NCBI GenBank assembly: GCA_037039925.1
Contig: JAXRKP010001461.1
Location: forward strand, 59,512-123,511
Length of the DNA stretch: 64,000 nucleotides
Source: Doris montereyensis
Lineage: Eukaryota; Mollusca; Gastropoda; Nudibranchia; Dorididae
Direction of reading: 5' to 3'
The position numbers were made by a program, and so were the translations under genes. Under the pieces are notes generated by a model. That model did no database searches. It was not told the DNA's origin and saw only the letters and a program-made list of their open reading frames with translations. This document shows, piece by piece, positions 53,852-64,000 of this stretch (within the stretch, counting starts at the first letter, position 1; every line of letters starts with the position of its first letter).

Positions 53852-55730
53852 AATGACCACTCACTGCGAGACTTGTAATTAGCTCAAAATAATATAATCT
53901 TTTAGGTAAACTGCCTCAAAGTGACCAGAAGCCACAATAAAACAAAACGTCAAAAATCAACAAAACACCCTTAAAAATATCTTGTTAGAAATTTTACTAA
54001 GTAACACTATAACAAACTGTAAAGGAAACCTATTTTAATTTCAATCTAAATTCATTATCATTATGGCATGTTTATTAATTAATTATCTATTCTAAAAATT
54101 ACACCAAATTACTATAATGCACTATTTTCTTGTCTCAAATCACTTCCCTGTGTTTTCACACATGCACTTCTTCACTCTCAATCATGACTATAAACTAATG
54201 AAGTCTACCGTGCTTCAACAATATCAAGACATACCCCATTGGTACATCGTTTTAAGCTAGCAACATATGGACCAAATCCGAGCAAGAGGCAGTCATCACA
54301 AAAAAAATAGGTTCTTTTTTTATCTACAAAACAAAATAGTAACGGAAGAAACCATTATTTTTACTTGTTAAAAGTACAAAATCAATGACAAAAAGAACGA
54401 TGTTAAATGTTTCTATCAATTAATCCAACATTTAATATTGTTTTCATTATAAAATTGCAAACATTACATATACATTATATTATATTATCTACATTAAAAA
54501 AATTATATGAAAATAACAAATCCCCAAGGAAACAAAAACAAATATGAATGATAAAATCTACATCTTAGTCTTAGTGACATTTAAAAAAAAGAAATATCTA
54601 AAAGAAGAACAAAAGTAGAGGAACTCTTTATTCAGATGTGAGATTGAAAAAATTCTCATATACAAATGTAGTTATACATAAAAGGATCCAGAAAATGATA
54701 ACTAACAACAAACAATTTGTATATATAATATAAATATATATATATAATATACAACATCATGCAATATTATCATGTGTTCAATCAAATTTTTTAAAAGTTG
54801 TACATCGGCGTGGACAACATATCTGTGTAAGAATGTGACTGTGGTTGCTTTGAAAGCGATCTTAGTGTTGTGTTTATCTTTAAATTGCTATTATTATCAT
54901 TATCAAAATGATTGTTACTATAGATAGTGTATATGTATATATCAAAATTACGATTATAATTATATTCCTAGTTATTATCATTAACTCATGATTTTATGGA
55001 GGTCAATGAGATGTGACTAAATTTTGACAAATTGTGCTGTACAGGTAACATAGAGTGCAAAATATGTCGGCCATTAGTGACAAAGAAATCTTAAAAATAA
55101 TGTTACGCTTAGCAGGAAGCTGATGCGACTCAAAGGTATCAAATCTCATTATGTGATTCATTAGGTCCGCACTTAGTGGCGAATAACCGAGAGTGAGAAA
55201 ATACTATTCATTCTTGAGTATTGGATGTACGGTCAATTACGGGACAAGAATCGAGTAGCGTTCGGGCACTCAAGTATGCGCTCCCGGTAAGTGCGCATTT
55301 CGCCGTTCATTGTTTATTCAATGTCATTCACTCATTGTTTGCCAAGCTGATACAGTAGTTGCTGTCCAAATGCACGACTCACAAGAACACTATAATATAC
55401 AAACCACTATTATTAATGCACGATGGCTTAGTCTCACTTCGGCCAAGTGGACACCTAAAGTTCCTCAACAATCACAATTATTATTACAGTATAGTCTGGC
55501 CAAGTCATGCCTGCCATAAAATGTGTGAATGCTGCTAGCCATGCACTATACGGCACTGGTGCGAATGAGAATAGGGAAACTAACAGATGCGACATGTTTA
55601 GCTTGAAATTGATGACATTGTCATGCATGTAATCATCTCTCAATGCCTGGGGAGGCCATTGAGCCAAGCTACTACAGAATTGCTATTAGTCCAGATACAA
55701 TTAGTGTTGAAAACACAAATGCAACAACAA
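53852..55730. other. Upstream intergenic or 5' intron sequence, no gene seen
   Basis: Strongly AT-rich from 53900 to 55000 with tatata runs (54720-54760). No exon, RNA gene or clear promoter supported. A non-coding first exon of LRSAM1 may lie here or beyond. Confidence 0.5.
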
Positions 55731-55734
55731 ATCC

Positions 55735-56270
55735 ACTACTTTTGTTTGTAGTTCTTTCTTCCTAAAATTTCTTCACACATCTCTGTAAAAGCTTCCTTCG
55801 CTTGGCTCCAATGGGTATCTACATCCTTCTTGATAAATTCTAGAGGCTAAAATTTGCTTTTGAGACAGATCTGGAACTGTTCTTTTTAATCTCTTTGTAG
55901 CAGATTGACTTGGCATTTCGATTGCCTGAAACAATCTCTGTTGTTGTATGTCATAAGCCTTAGTTTCAACACTGCCAGGAGTAGATGGTGGTCTGATCTA
56001 TATCTGAGCCTCTGAGAACTCAAACATTTTCCAATGAGCGTCTAAATTTATGAGATATACAGAAATGGTCAATTTGATTTTCTGTGTTTCCATCCGGTGA
56101 TAACCATGTGGCCTTATGGATCTTCTTGTGAAAAAATGGTACCATGAATAACCAATCCATTGAAGGAGCTCATATTTGCAAACCTTTCTCCATTGTCATT
56201 CATCTCTCCCAGTCCATGTTCGCGATTAATGACAGATGGACATCGGCACTGTTGGTCGTTCGTTAAGTAT
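55735..56270 (-). pseudogene. RTE-type LINE, endonuclease-domain fragment
   Basis: Minus-strand reading, with two or three frame changes, gives EMNDNGERFANMSSFNGLVI, then HKKIHKATWLSPDGNTENQI, DHFCISHKFRRSLENV, then SDHHLL. This is the APE-type endonuclease typical of RTE/BovB-like retrotransposons in invertebrate genomes, including the catalytic DHHL. The fragment continues to ...EAFTEMCEEILGRKN near 55745. No complete frame; not collinear with the other LINE piece at 59.2 kb. Confidence 0.88.
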
Positions 56271-56619
56271 CATTCTCAGCATGATCCTAGTAATAATTGC
56301 AATAACTCAAATTATAACATCTATTGGTAATATATGTTATTATTTAACATTTATATCAAATTTAATTTCCCTGGTTTTGACAACTCAAAATTAGATCTAG
56401 AGCTATTTCAATCTAAAATATGTGACGTGTATGGCTTGAGTTCTGGAAATGGTCTCTCTCTCTCTCACCCTTCTCCTTCCTACACAGCTAACATTGGTTG
56501 GAGTCCAAAACGGCCTTAGTGACGTCCCAGGTGATAGCACAGCACGCTCATTCATCCGCCAATGACAGTGATTTCCTTGAACGATCAATGTTATTAAAGC
56601 ATGCAGGTATGATTTGCCA

Positions 56620-56620
<1 letters not shown>
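56271..56620. other. Intergenic, no gene seen
   Basis: Includes a ccaat word and a tgacgtcc word near 56520-56565, which could be promoter elements; no start site can be assigned. Confidence 0.4.

Positions 56621-56621
<1 letters not shown>

Positions 56622-56690
<69 letters not shown>
56622..56690. repeat. (GA)n microsatellite
   Basis: Nearly pure GA run. Confidence 0.97.
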
Positions 56691-59160
56691 GAAAGCAAGA
56701 TGAGAGCCCCACCTCCATCTGTCAGTCATCACTCACCCCCCCCTCTCTAACTATCTACAGAGAGCGCCCCACTAGAAGACAGACAGAGACAGAGACAGAG
56801 AACCTGTGCTATTAGTATTATTTTCAGTCAGGGGCTCTCTCGTTGAGATGCCAAGGAGACTGTGCGTAGTGGAAGCGTAAAGTTTCACTATCATTGTAAG
56901 AGACTTCTAAAGATCTTGTTTCTTTAGTTATTAGAACATAATAAATCATGAAAGCCTAGATTGCCTGAGTTTCCTCCACGAGTCGCCAAAGCAGGTTTGC
57001 TAATGATCAGAGATCTAAGAGAGAATCTAACCTGATCCGAGTTGTCGATCAGAGAGAGAGAGAGTAATCCAAAAGCAAAATATTCAGCAAAGAGAGAGAG
57101 AGAACAAGCAATATTACCGTGAAAGATCGAAAAAATATACCGAAAGAGTGAAAGGAAAGAAGTCACTTAAACCATCGTATTTTTCAAGCTCTTGGCATTT
57201 ACCAGGACCCAGTTGTTACATAATAAGAAAATCAACCTCAAGTAGAGAAGGAGAGAAGCACAAGACAAATTGAGAAATGTCAAACAAGACATGTTAGAAA
57301 GTCTCACAATTAACACTCGATCATTAAGTGTATAGGTCAATTATAACTCATCCCAATTATAACCCCTTCGGACATTAGTGAACAGAAACAGAAAGATAGC
57401 GATCAAAACAGAAAGAGAGTGTGTTTATCAGGAGTACTGTCAAGTACTCGATTCAATCATTCATGATTCATCACCCGTTTTCGACCATACCTACGATACT
57501 AATGATTTCAGTTATTCGCCATTAGTGGTGAAAAGTCACTTTGAATTTAAATATTGTGTCTGTCTAGATCTAGATGATCTACCTATAAGCAGGTCTAGAG
57601 GGATTTTTTTTATCTGATCTGATTTCATAATAATAAATCTTTCATGATACATTTAAATTTATGATTTTGATCATATCATCTGGATCCTAGATCTCGGTTC
57701 TCGTTTGACGCCAGCCTTATGGTTTTCATTATAAGAGAGACTTAAAAAAGTAAAGTCATTACCGTCTTATGATCTTTTTCGATCTAATACCGATTTCAAA
57801 GGATGCTTAGAAACCACACATATGACAACACTATTGTTGTGTTTATTTTGAGTTCAGTGGACTGGCCACCATAATAGCAAAACACACAATGCAAGGAAGT
57901 AACTATCAAGGCAGTGGTATCGATTACACGGATACCCTTGCTTATATTATGTAAAATTTTGTCACAGGCATCATGATGTCTGGTGGCCAGGTGATCAAAT
58001 TTTTTTTTTTAATTCTTATTTTTAAAACCAAAGAACAATCAGATTTCAACATTTTCCAGGGCCTATAAAGTAAACAGCTCCTCTATGTTAAAATACATTC
58101 AATCACATTCGATGGAATGTAAATCAGAATATTATTTATATGTAATACAAGCAAAACGGCTTGTCGAACTCTTATTATTTTTATTTTATTTTGACGAGTT
58201 TATGACTACGCTAGCTTCAACATAATAATACGATGTAGGCTTTTAGTATTATTTTTAATACAATTATTAAAACTCACAAATAACGGATTTGGGAAAAGAA
58301 AGATTGACTGTTTCATTGTGACTGCTGTTTTTGTTTCGTTCTTGTTTTGTTTGGGTTTTTTTTATGTGTGTGCATTATCGAAGCTCAGCACCGTTTAAAC
58401 AATTTGTATTCGGAGATGAAAATGAAAAGAGTTATCGGTATTGGAAATCAATAAAAATGTTACTATAATTAGAACTTTAATGGAAATGGGCAATTCCCCC
58501 TTCTCAAGTATTACGAAATAGATGATTAGATGCAGGCACATAATAATAATATTCTCAAAACAGTAGAAGAGTAGTTTAAGGGTCAGGTTGGAGTGGAGGA
58601 AATATACGTGTTTTATAATATGTCTGCGCATAGTATGGTGGACAGGTTATGTACCGAAGAAAAAGATATAAGGAATGTGTGTGCGGTCTGGTTTTTTTAA
58701 AATTTGTGATTTTCTATTATTTGTGGGGGTAGGGGGCGGGGGGCGAAAAAGAGGGTGGTGTGGGTAGGTGGTTTGGGTGTTTTCTAGACCGTTGTTTATT
58801 GCTTTCTATTCCCTCATACAGATAGGCGATTTGTCAAATAATAGTAACATAATGTGTCAAATTCTATCATTCTAAACTCATTATATTATTCAATTAGATA
58901 ATGTAGATATAAAACAAATCAAAATAGTTTGTTTTTTGTTTGTTTGTTTAAGCATGAAAATAATACGCCTTTTTTAAGTCAGTGACATGCTTTTGGAGCT
59001 AAAGCCTGGTCTACCCCACTGGAATCGTTAAGCATGACAAAAACTGTTATTCTCGTAGAGTAAAATAAACAGAATGTCTTATTCTATCACTTTTTAAAGA
59101 TAATCTGTCTTTTCCTTCTGTGAAAAAGTTCCCCCCACACACACTCATCCAGAGGACACT
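56691..59160. other. Intergenic, no gene seen
   Basis: AT-rich with short GA runs (57050-57105) and a G-rich patch (58730-58770). Open frames are short and unsupported. Confidence 0.5.
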
Positions 59161-59165
59161 TACTT

Positions 59166-59745
59166 AATTACATACTTAGGCCCATAGTTCTGGGGACGAG
59201 CACAGGCCATCGACGACACCCTGCCATCGCACTCTGTTCTGGGCTGCCTGCTGAATTCCTGTCCAGTTTTGGTTCCCTGCATCCTTATCTGTTCTTCAGT
59301 GTCTCGCCTCCAGGTACTGCGAGGTCGGCCTCTCTTCCTTTTCCACTGCAGGTTCCAGGTCAGGGACTGGCGTGTGGTGCTGGATGCTGGTTTCCTGAGG
59401 GTGTGTCCAATCCAACCCCACTTTCTCCACATGATCTGTATGGCCACTGGTTCCTGTCCTGCTCGCTGTCAAAGGTCTTCATTTCTTTTCTTTTATGGCC
59501 ATCTGATCTTAAAGATGCACATCAGACAGGTGTTAATAAATATTTTGGATTTTCCTTTGTGTTGTCCTGACCATTCTCCATGTCTCACAGTCATAGAGCA
59601 GGACCGACTTCACATTTGAATTGAAGATATGTATCTTTGTTTTCAAATGAAGATATGTATCTTTGTTTTCAAATGTCTTCCGAGGCCCACATGTTCTTAA
59701 GCATGATACATACTGCTCTGACCTTGCCTATCCTGGCTGTGACAT
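59166..59745 (-). pseudogene. RTE-type LINE, C-terminal fragment
   Basis: On the minus strand, piecing frames, DVTARIGKVRA, then SNVKSVLLYDCETWRM, FINTCLMCIFKIRWP (frame shifted), then WRKWGWIGHTLRKPASSTTR and KRKRGRPRSTWRRDTEEQ. These are the conserved blocks after the reverse transcriptase in RTE-like elements. A 27-bp tandem duplication (59625-59678) interrupts it. Confidence 0.88.
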
Positions 59746-59973
59746 CTATACAGAGGACACACGCAAAAATATATATAAGAATCGTTGCAAGCATGCAATA
59801 TCAAAGATCTTGTTGAAGGTCACCAACTCCCTGAACAAACCGTTCTTCTTCAGCTACAGGAAGACAAATGGGTTTTTTTGCCTTCCCTTTGACTGAAGAA
59901 GAGTGGTTTTCCTCGAAATTTCTGTCCTTATCCTGACCTTTTTTCTACATCTATTATCAGGCATTTCATTCCC

Positions 59974-60034
59974 CTCTCTCTCTCTCTTTGTCTGTCTGTC
60001 CGTCTGCCTGCCTCTCTCTCTCTCCCCCTCTCTT

Positions 60035-60065
<31 letters not shown>

Positions 60066-60095
60066 TTCTCTTTCTGTCTCTCTCTCTCTCTCTCC

Positions 60096-60190
<95 letters not shown>

Positions 60191-60214
60191 GTCTGTCTGT
60201 CTGTCTGTCTGTTG
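59974..60214. repeat. (CT)n microsatellite with (CTGT)n end
   Basis: Long CT tract, with ctgtctgt at both ends. Confidence 0.98.
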
Positions 60215-60593
60215 TCAATTTCTCTGTCTGTCTTCTCACAATTCTTAAGCCATATAAGGACACAAGATCATTACATCGAAATACTGACACAATTTCATGT
60301 AAACGATGTCCTGTAAACGATGTCCCATGGCGTTTAGCCGACCGTTTTACCCAACACCTCAATGACGATAGAAACCGCTTCTCAAAACTTGTTCCGCCCC
60401 TTGAAGTGACCATCAAGGACATATAATATTATGTTTTGTCACTGCTGTCACAGTTTGAAGTGACAGATTTCCAAGTGGAAAACAGGGTCTCATCAGGCAA
60501 CGTGGTACACGTTCTTGTCATCCTTATGGCCTGAACAGCAAACCACAACACTACGTATCTATTGCCACAAAGATGAAAGTGTTCAATCAAAGT

Positions 60594-60645
<52 letters not shown>

Positions 60646-61325
60646 CCATTACGACGGCTGACAGACAGACCTAGTCACTATCGAAAAAACTAGTAAGAAA
60701 ATTGCAAACACCCAGAGACCAATGGAGAGAAAAAATAATAATATATCAAACTCAAAGATAACATCTCTTGCATTAAAATTATAAAAACAAACAGGGATCA
60801 CTGACTGACCCAAACACTCACTCGGACAAAAATGGAAATAAACTAGCTATAAAACAAAATTTAAAGACAATAGATGGACAAAAATGTTTGCCTTTACAGT
60901 CTCCATAATAACTTGAAAGGTCTTTATGTTTGAGCCATATTTATTGATCAGCGATTAAGACTTAACTAAGCAATTATATGTGACATTTTGCATTAACTGA
61001 ATACACCAGCCTGGCTGACAAATAAACTAATTTGAATAAGCAAGGAAGAAAGACCCCAAGTATACAGAGACACGCTTTTACAAGACCAAATTGATGACTA
61101 ATCCATGTCTCAAGACGTTTTTATCACGTGTGTAAATAAAATTCCATGAAAATGTGATTCAATTCCACATTAAGTATAACTTAACTCAAAGTAAATTTCT
61201 CTTGTAAATATTTATGTATCACACAACTTGTAAACGGTATTGTGGGATTTCCGTGTTGATATGTGAGAGCCTTAAAACGCTATATTATACATGCATTATG
61301 ACCTCCGGTGATATCTAACCTGCTC
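60215..61325. other. Intergenic, no gene recognised
   Basis: 60300-60420 has a protein-like but unrecognised stretch on either strand. A (GA)n tract is at 60598-60640. The rest is AT-rich and probably contains the GPCR promoter, which I cannot point to. Confidence 0.45.
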
Positions 61326-62496
61326 ATGGCACTTCCACAAAGTCGATGGATATTGCAATACAAAATACTACATGGGCGTGAAAACTGCCATCATCATGAT
61401 CCATTTTTGCCAGAGAACATCAGCACGACCGAGTCAGCCCTTGTATCCGATGAAGTAAAGGACATGTTCATGTTTATCAATATTGTCGTCATATGTACAA
61501 GTTTGAGTGGTCTTGGAATTTGCGCCAATATCATAAACCTACTCGTGTTTATCAGGCAAGGTTTAAAAGGATACGATTAACCTAACGCTGTTTGCGTTAA
61601 CTATTTCCGATCTTGCTTCTTTGGTCGCTCTCTTATGGCAAGCCATTTGCTATAATCCACTATTCCACTATGCGGACATTCCAATCCTGACTGAAGAGGT
61701 GCAGGACATTACTGGAGGATGGTTGCATGCGCTTTTCGTCGGATAACTGGCTGGTTGACAGCTTTCATGACCGTTGAACGTTGCCTGTGTGTCCTTATCC
61801 CTTTAAAAAGGTAAAGGCCGTTCTTACATTAACACGTGCCAAAGTGATCATCGTCTGCATTTACCTTTTCGTAACTGCAAGTATGGCGCCGATTTTCTAT
61901 AGCACACGACTGGCCTGGAAATTTGTGCCAGAGAAAACAGAACTATGGTGGGGTTGGTTTATACGGATAATTGGGATGAACTCTATCATATTTCTGTGCT
62001 TTTAAGTGGAGTCACTTCATCTTTGGTATTTTCTTTCTTGGTCGTCATAGCAACGGGGATTCTGGTAGTGAGTCTCACCCGTAAAACAAAATGGCGGCAG
62101 AAAAATATTGCAAACGTAGAAACAGGACAACGAGGTAAAAATACGGATCGAAAAGTTATCAAGATGGTGATCAACATAGCTTTTGTATTCATCAGCTGCT
62201 TATTTTACCGTCGTTAGTCTCTGTACCAATAGCGTTTGATCCGCATTTTAGCATTACAGGGAAGCTTACAAAATCTTTTAATGGTGGTTGTCAGTTTCTG
62301 CAATATTTTAGAAGCAATTAACTCTAGTGTCAACATTTTCGTTTACTACACGATGAGCTCCAGGTTTCGAAATATATTCAAAAAAATGTTTACAAAGATA
62401 CTCCATGAACTCAATGTTCAAGCTTATATTTCAACAATGGTTTATGAAAACAAATCCACAGGCTACCGTTCAGTAGTATGTTCAAAGTTGTTTTAG
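61326..62496 (+). CDS. Class A GPCR of the mollusc chemosensory-receptor type, single exon, six frameshifts
   Basis: ATG 61326 begins an N-terminal tail with NIS (glycosylation sequon), then TM1 (GLGICANIINLLVF), TM2 (TLFALTISDLASLVALLWQA), TM3 (GWLTAFMTVERCLCVLIP, with ERC in place of DRY), TM4 (VIIVCIYLFVTASMAPIFYS), TM5 (SSLVFSFLVVIATGILVVSL), a basic loop (TRKTKWRQKN), TM6 (KVIKMVINIAFVFISCL) and TM7 (EAINSSVNIFVYYTMSS, where NIFVYY replaces NPxxY). Order and spacing are those of a whole receptor. Frames shift near 61569, 61743, 61803, 61944, 62204 and 62270. This resembles the intronless chemosensory receptor expansions of gastropods; ligand unknown. Either a pseudogene or a real gene with sequence errors; the C-tail runs into a derived minisatellite. 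Confidence 0.83.
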
Positions 62497-63250
62497 CTTC
62501 TCCACGAGCTCCAACGTTCAGTAGTAGGTTCAAAGTTGTTTACAGCTTCTCCACAGTAACGATTCAGTAGTAGGTTCCAAAAGTTGTTTATAGCTACTCC
62601 CGAGCTCCAACATTTAAATTATTAGGTTCAAGTTGTTTACGAAAACTACTCCACGAGTAACATTCAGTAGTAGGTTCAAAAGTTGTTGAAAACTAATCTA
62701 CCAGATAAAATTGAATTATATTCAAAAACTTGTTTACGAAAACCTCACACGAGCTTAACATTCAGAATTATATTCAAAAAACTTGTTTACGAAAATTCAA
62801 CAAACTCAACGTTCAGACTTACATTCCAAAATTGCTTTGAAAACAACTCCACAGCTCAATGTTCAAAGTATATTTCTAAATAATTCAGCTTCTCCTGGGC
62901 TCAATGTTCTGGAGTACATTAAAAATGTTGAACTACTCCATGAGCTCAAGTTCAGGAGAATATAAAAATGTTTGAAGCTACTCCATGGCTCACTTCAGAG
63001 AATATTCCAAATCGTTACAAAACTACGCCAGAGCTCAACGTTCAGAATAATATTCCAACAATTGTTTACGAAAATTACGCATAGCTCAAATTTAGGAAAT
63101 CAAAAATTGTTTACGAAAACTTCTCCATGAACTCAACGTTCAACATAAAATTTCTCAAGAAATGTATACTAACCTCAACGTTTGGTATTTTCAGGAATCG
63201 TTCACAAAACTACGTATTAAACTCCAGGTTCAGAAGTTCCAAGATGTGTT
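62370..63250. repeat. Degenerate minisatellite of about 50 bp seeded by the GPCR C-tail
   Basis: The coding text attcaaaaaaatgtttacaa agatactccatgaactcaat gttcaa (helix 8 and tail) recurs as variants such as ttcaaaaacttgtttacgaa aa...ctccacgagctcaacgttca. Confidence 0.85.
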
Positions 63251-63910
63251 CAAAACTACGACGAGCTACAAGTATAAAAGTATATAACTTCTTCACGAAA
63301 AACTTCACGATCAACTACAGGTATAAATATACATGCTTCTTCACGAAAACTTCACGATGAGCTACAGGTATAAAAGTATACAAGACTTCTACACAAAACT
63401 CACGATCAGCTACAGGTATAAAGTATACATGACTTCTTCACGAAAACTTCACGAAGAGCTACAGGTATAAAAGTATACAGACTTCTTCACAAAACTTCAC
63501 GATGAGCTACAGGTATAAAAGTATACATGACTTCTTCACGAAAACTTCACGATCAGCTACAGGTATAAAAGTATAACACGACTTCTTCACAAAAACTTCT
63601 CGGTGAGCTACAGGTATAAAAGTATCATGACTTCTTCACGAAAACTTCACGATCAGCTACAGGTATAAAAGTATACATGACTTCTTCACGAAAACTTCAC
63701 GATGAGCTACAGGTATAAAAGTATACTCCATGACTTCTTCACGAAAACTTCACGACGAGCTACAGGTATAAAGTATGCCGGAAACTCCATGACTTCTTCT
63801 GAAAACTTCACGATCAGCTACAGGTATAAAAGTATCCGGAAACTCTGATTTCTTCACGAAAACTTACGATCATCTACAGGTATAAAAGTATGCCGGAAAC
63901 TCCATGGTTT
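63250..63910. repeat. Homogeneous minisatellite, unit 50 bp
   Basis: About 13 copies of acttcttcacgaaaacttca cgatgagctacaggtataaa agtatacatg. A further evolved form of the preceding degenerate array (ttcacgaaaact/ctccacgagctc words correspond). Confidence 0.95.
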
Positions 63911-64000
63911 CCTTCCAAAAACCAAAACAAAAGCTCCAGTTTTCAGATTGAAAAACTGCATGTGAAAAAATATTAAAAACGTTAGGGAGCTAGGCTGCTT

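Noticed and set aside
59928..60422. Arg/Glu-rich minus-strand frame
   Set aside because: Translation of a CT/GA microsatellite; the short C-terminal-like segment next to it is unrecognised.

Overview
This is eukaryotic nuclear DNA, most likely from a mollusc and probably a gastropod. It has GT-AG introns, abundant tRNA-headed SINEs, non-LTR retrotransposons, mariner/pogo-type DNA elements, and a single-exon class A receptor of the type expanded as chemosensory receptors in sea slugs and relatives. The species assignment is inference; no bacterial operon features, rRNA, CRISPR array or virus were seen.

The main gene is on the minus strand and covers about 51 kb (953-51839). By piecing together exons, splice sites and phases I read it as the orthologue of LRSAM1, the E3 ubiquitin ligase built from leucine-rich repeats, coiled coils, a SAM domain, a PTAP motif (TSG101 binding) and a C-terminal RING. 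Twenty coding exons were placed by homology to the family and by splice signals. They run from the MPLFGRKKK start (51.82 kb) through the LRRs (46.4-34.7 kb), the coiled coil (33.8-9.9 kb) and the SAM exon (4.26-4.02 kb) to the PTAP plus first RING cysteine pair (1.10-0.95 kb). The rest of the RING lies beyond the left edge. Two coiled-coil segments (between 32.9 and 25.4 kb, and between 9.9 and 4.3 kb) could not be found. Seven or eight exons carry single-base frameshifts, and one has an in-frame TGA, although almost all splice sites are intact.

The introns are dominated by minisatellites. At least 15 arrays with units of 18-70 bp, many 35-51 bp, occupy roughly 20 kb. Several are visibly seeded from identifiable local sequence: LINE reverse-transcriptase codons (29.85-31.6 kb), a SINE body (13.7-15.0 kb), the acceptor tract of an LRSAM1 exon (25.38-25.98 kb), and the C-tail codons of the GPCR (62.4-63.9 kb). 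At several array edges the unique flank is written twice, once clean and once interspersed with array words ('edge echoes'). Whether this is biology or long-read assembly error is the main open question.

Upstream of LRSAM1 (52-61 kb) lie simple repeats, two MITE-like elements and two RTE-type LINE fragments. At 61.3-62.5 kb on the plus strand is the GPCR copy, with six frameshifts, running directly into its own derived minisatellite to the end of the window.
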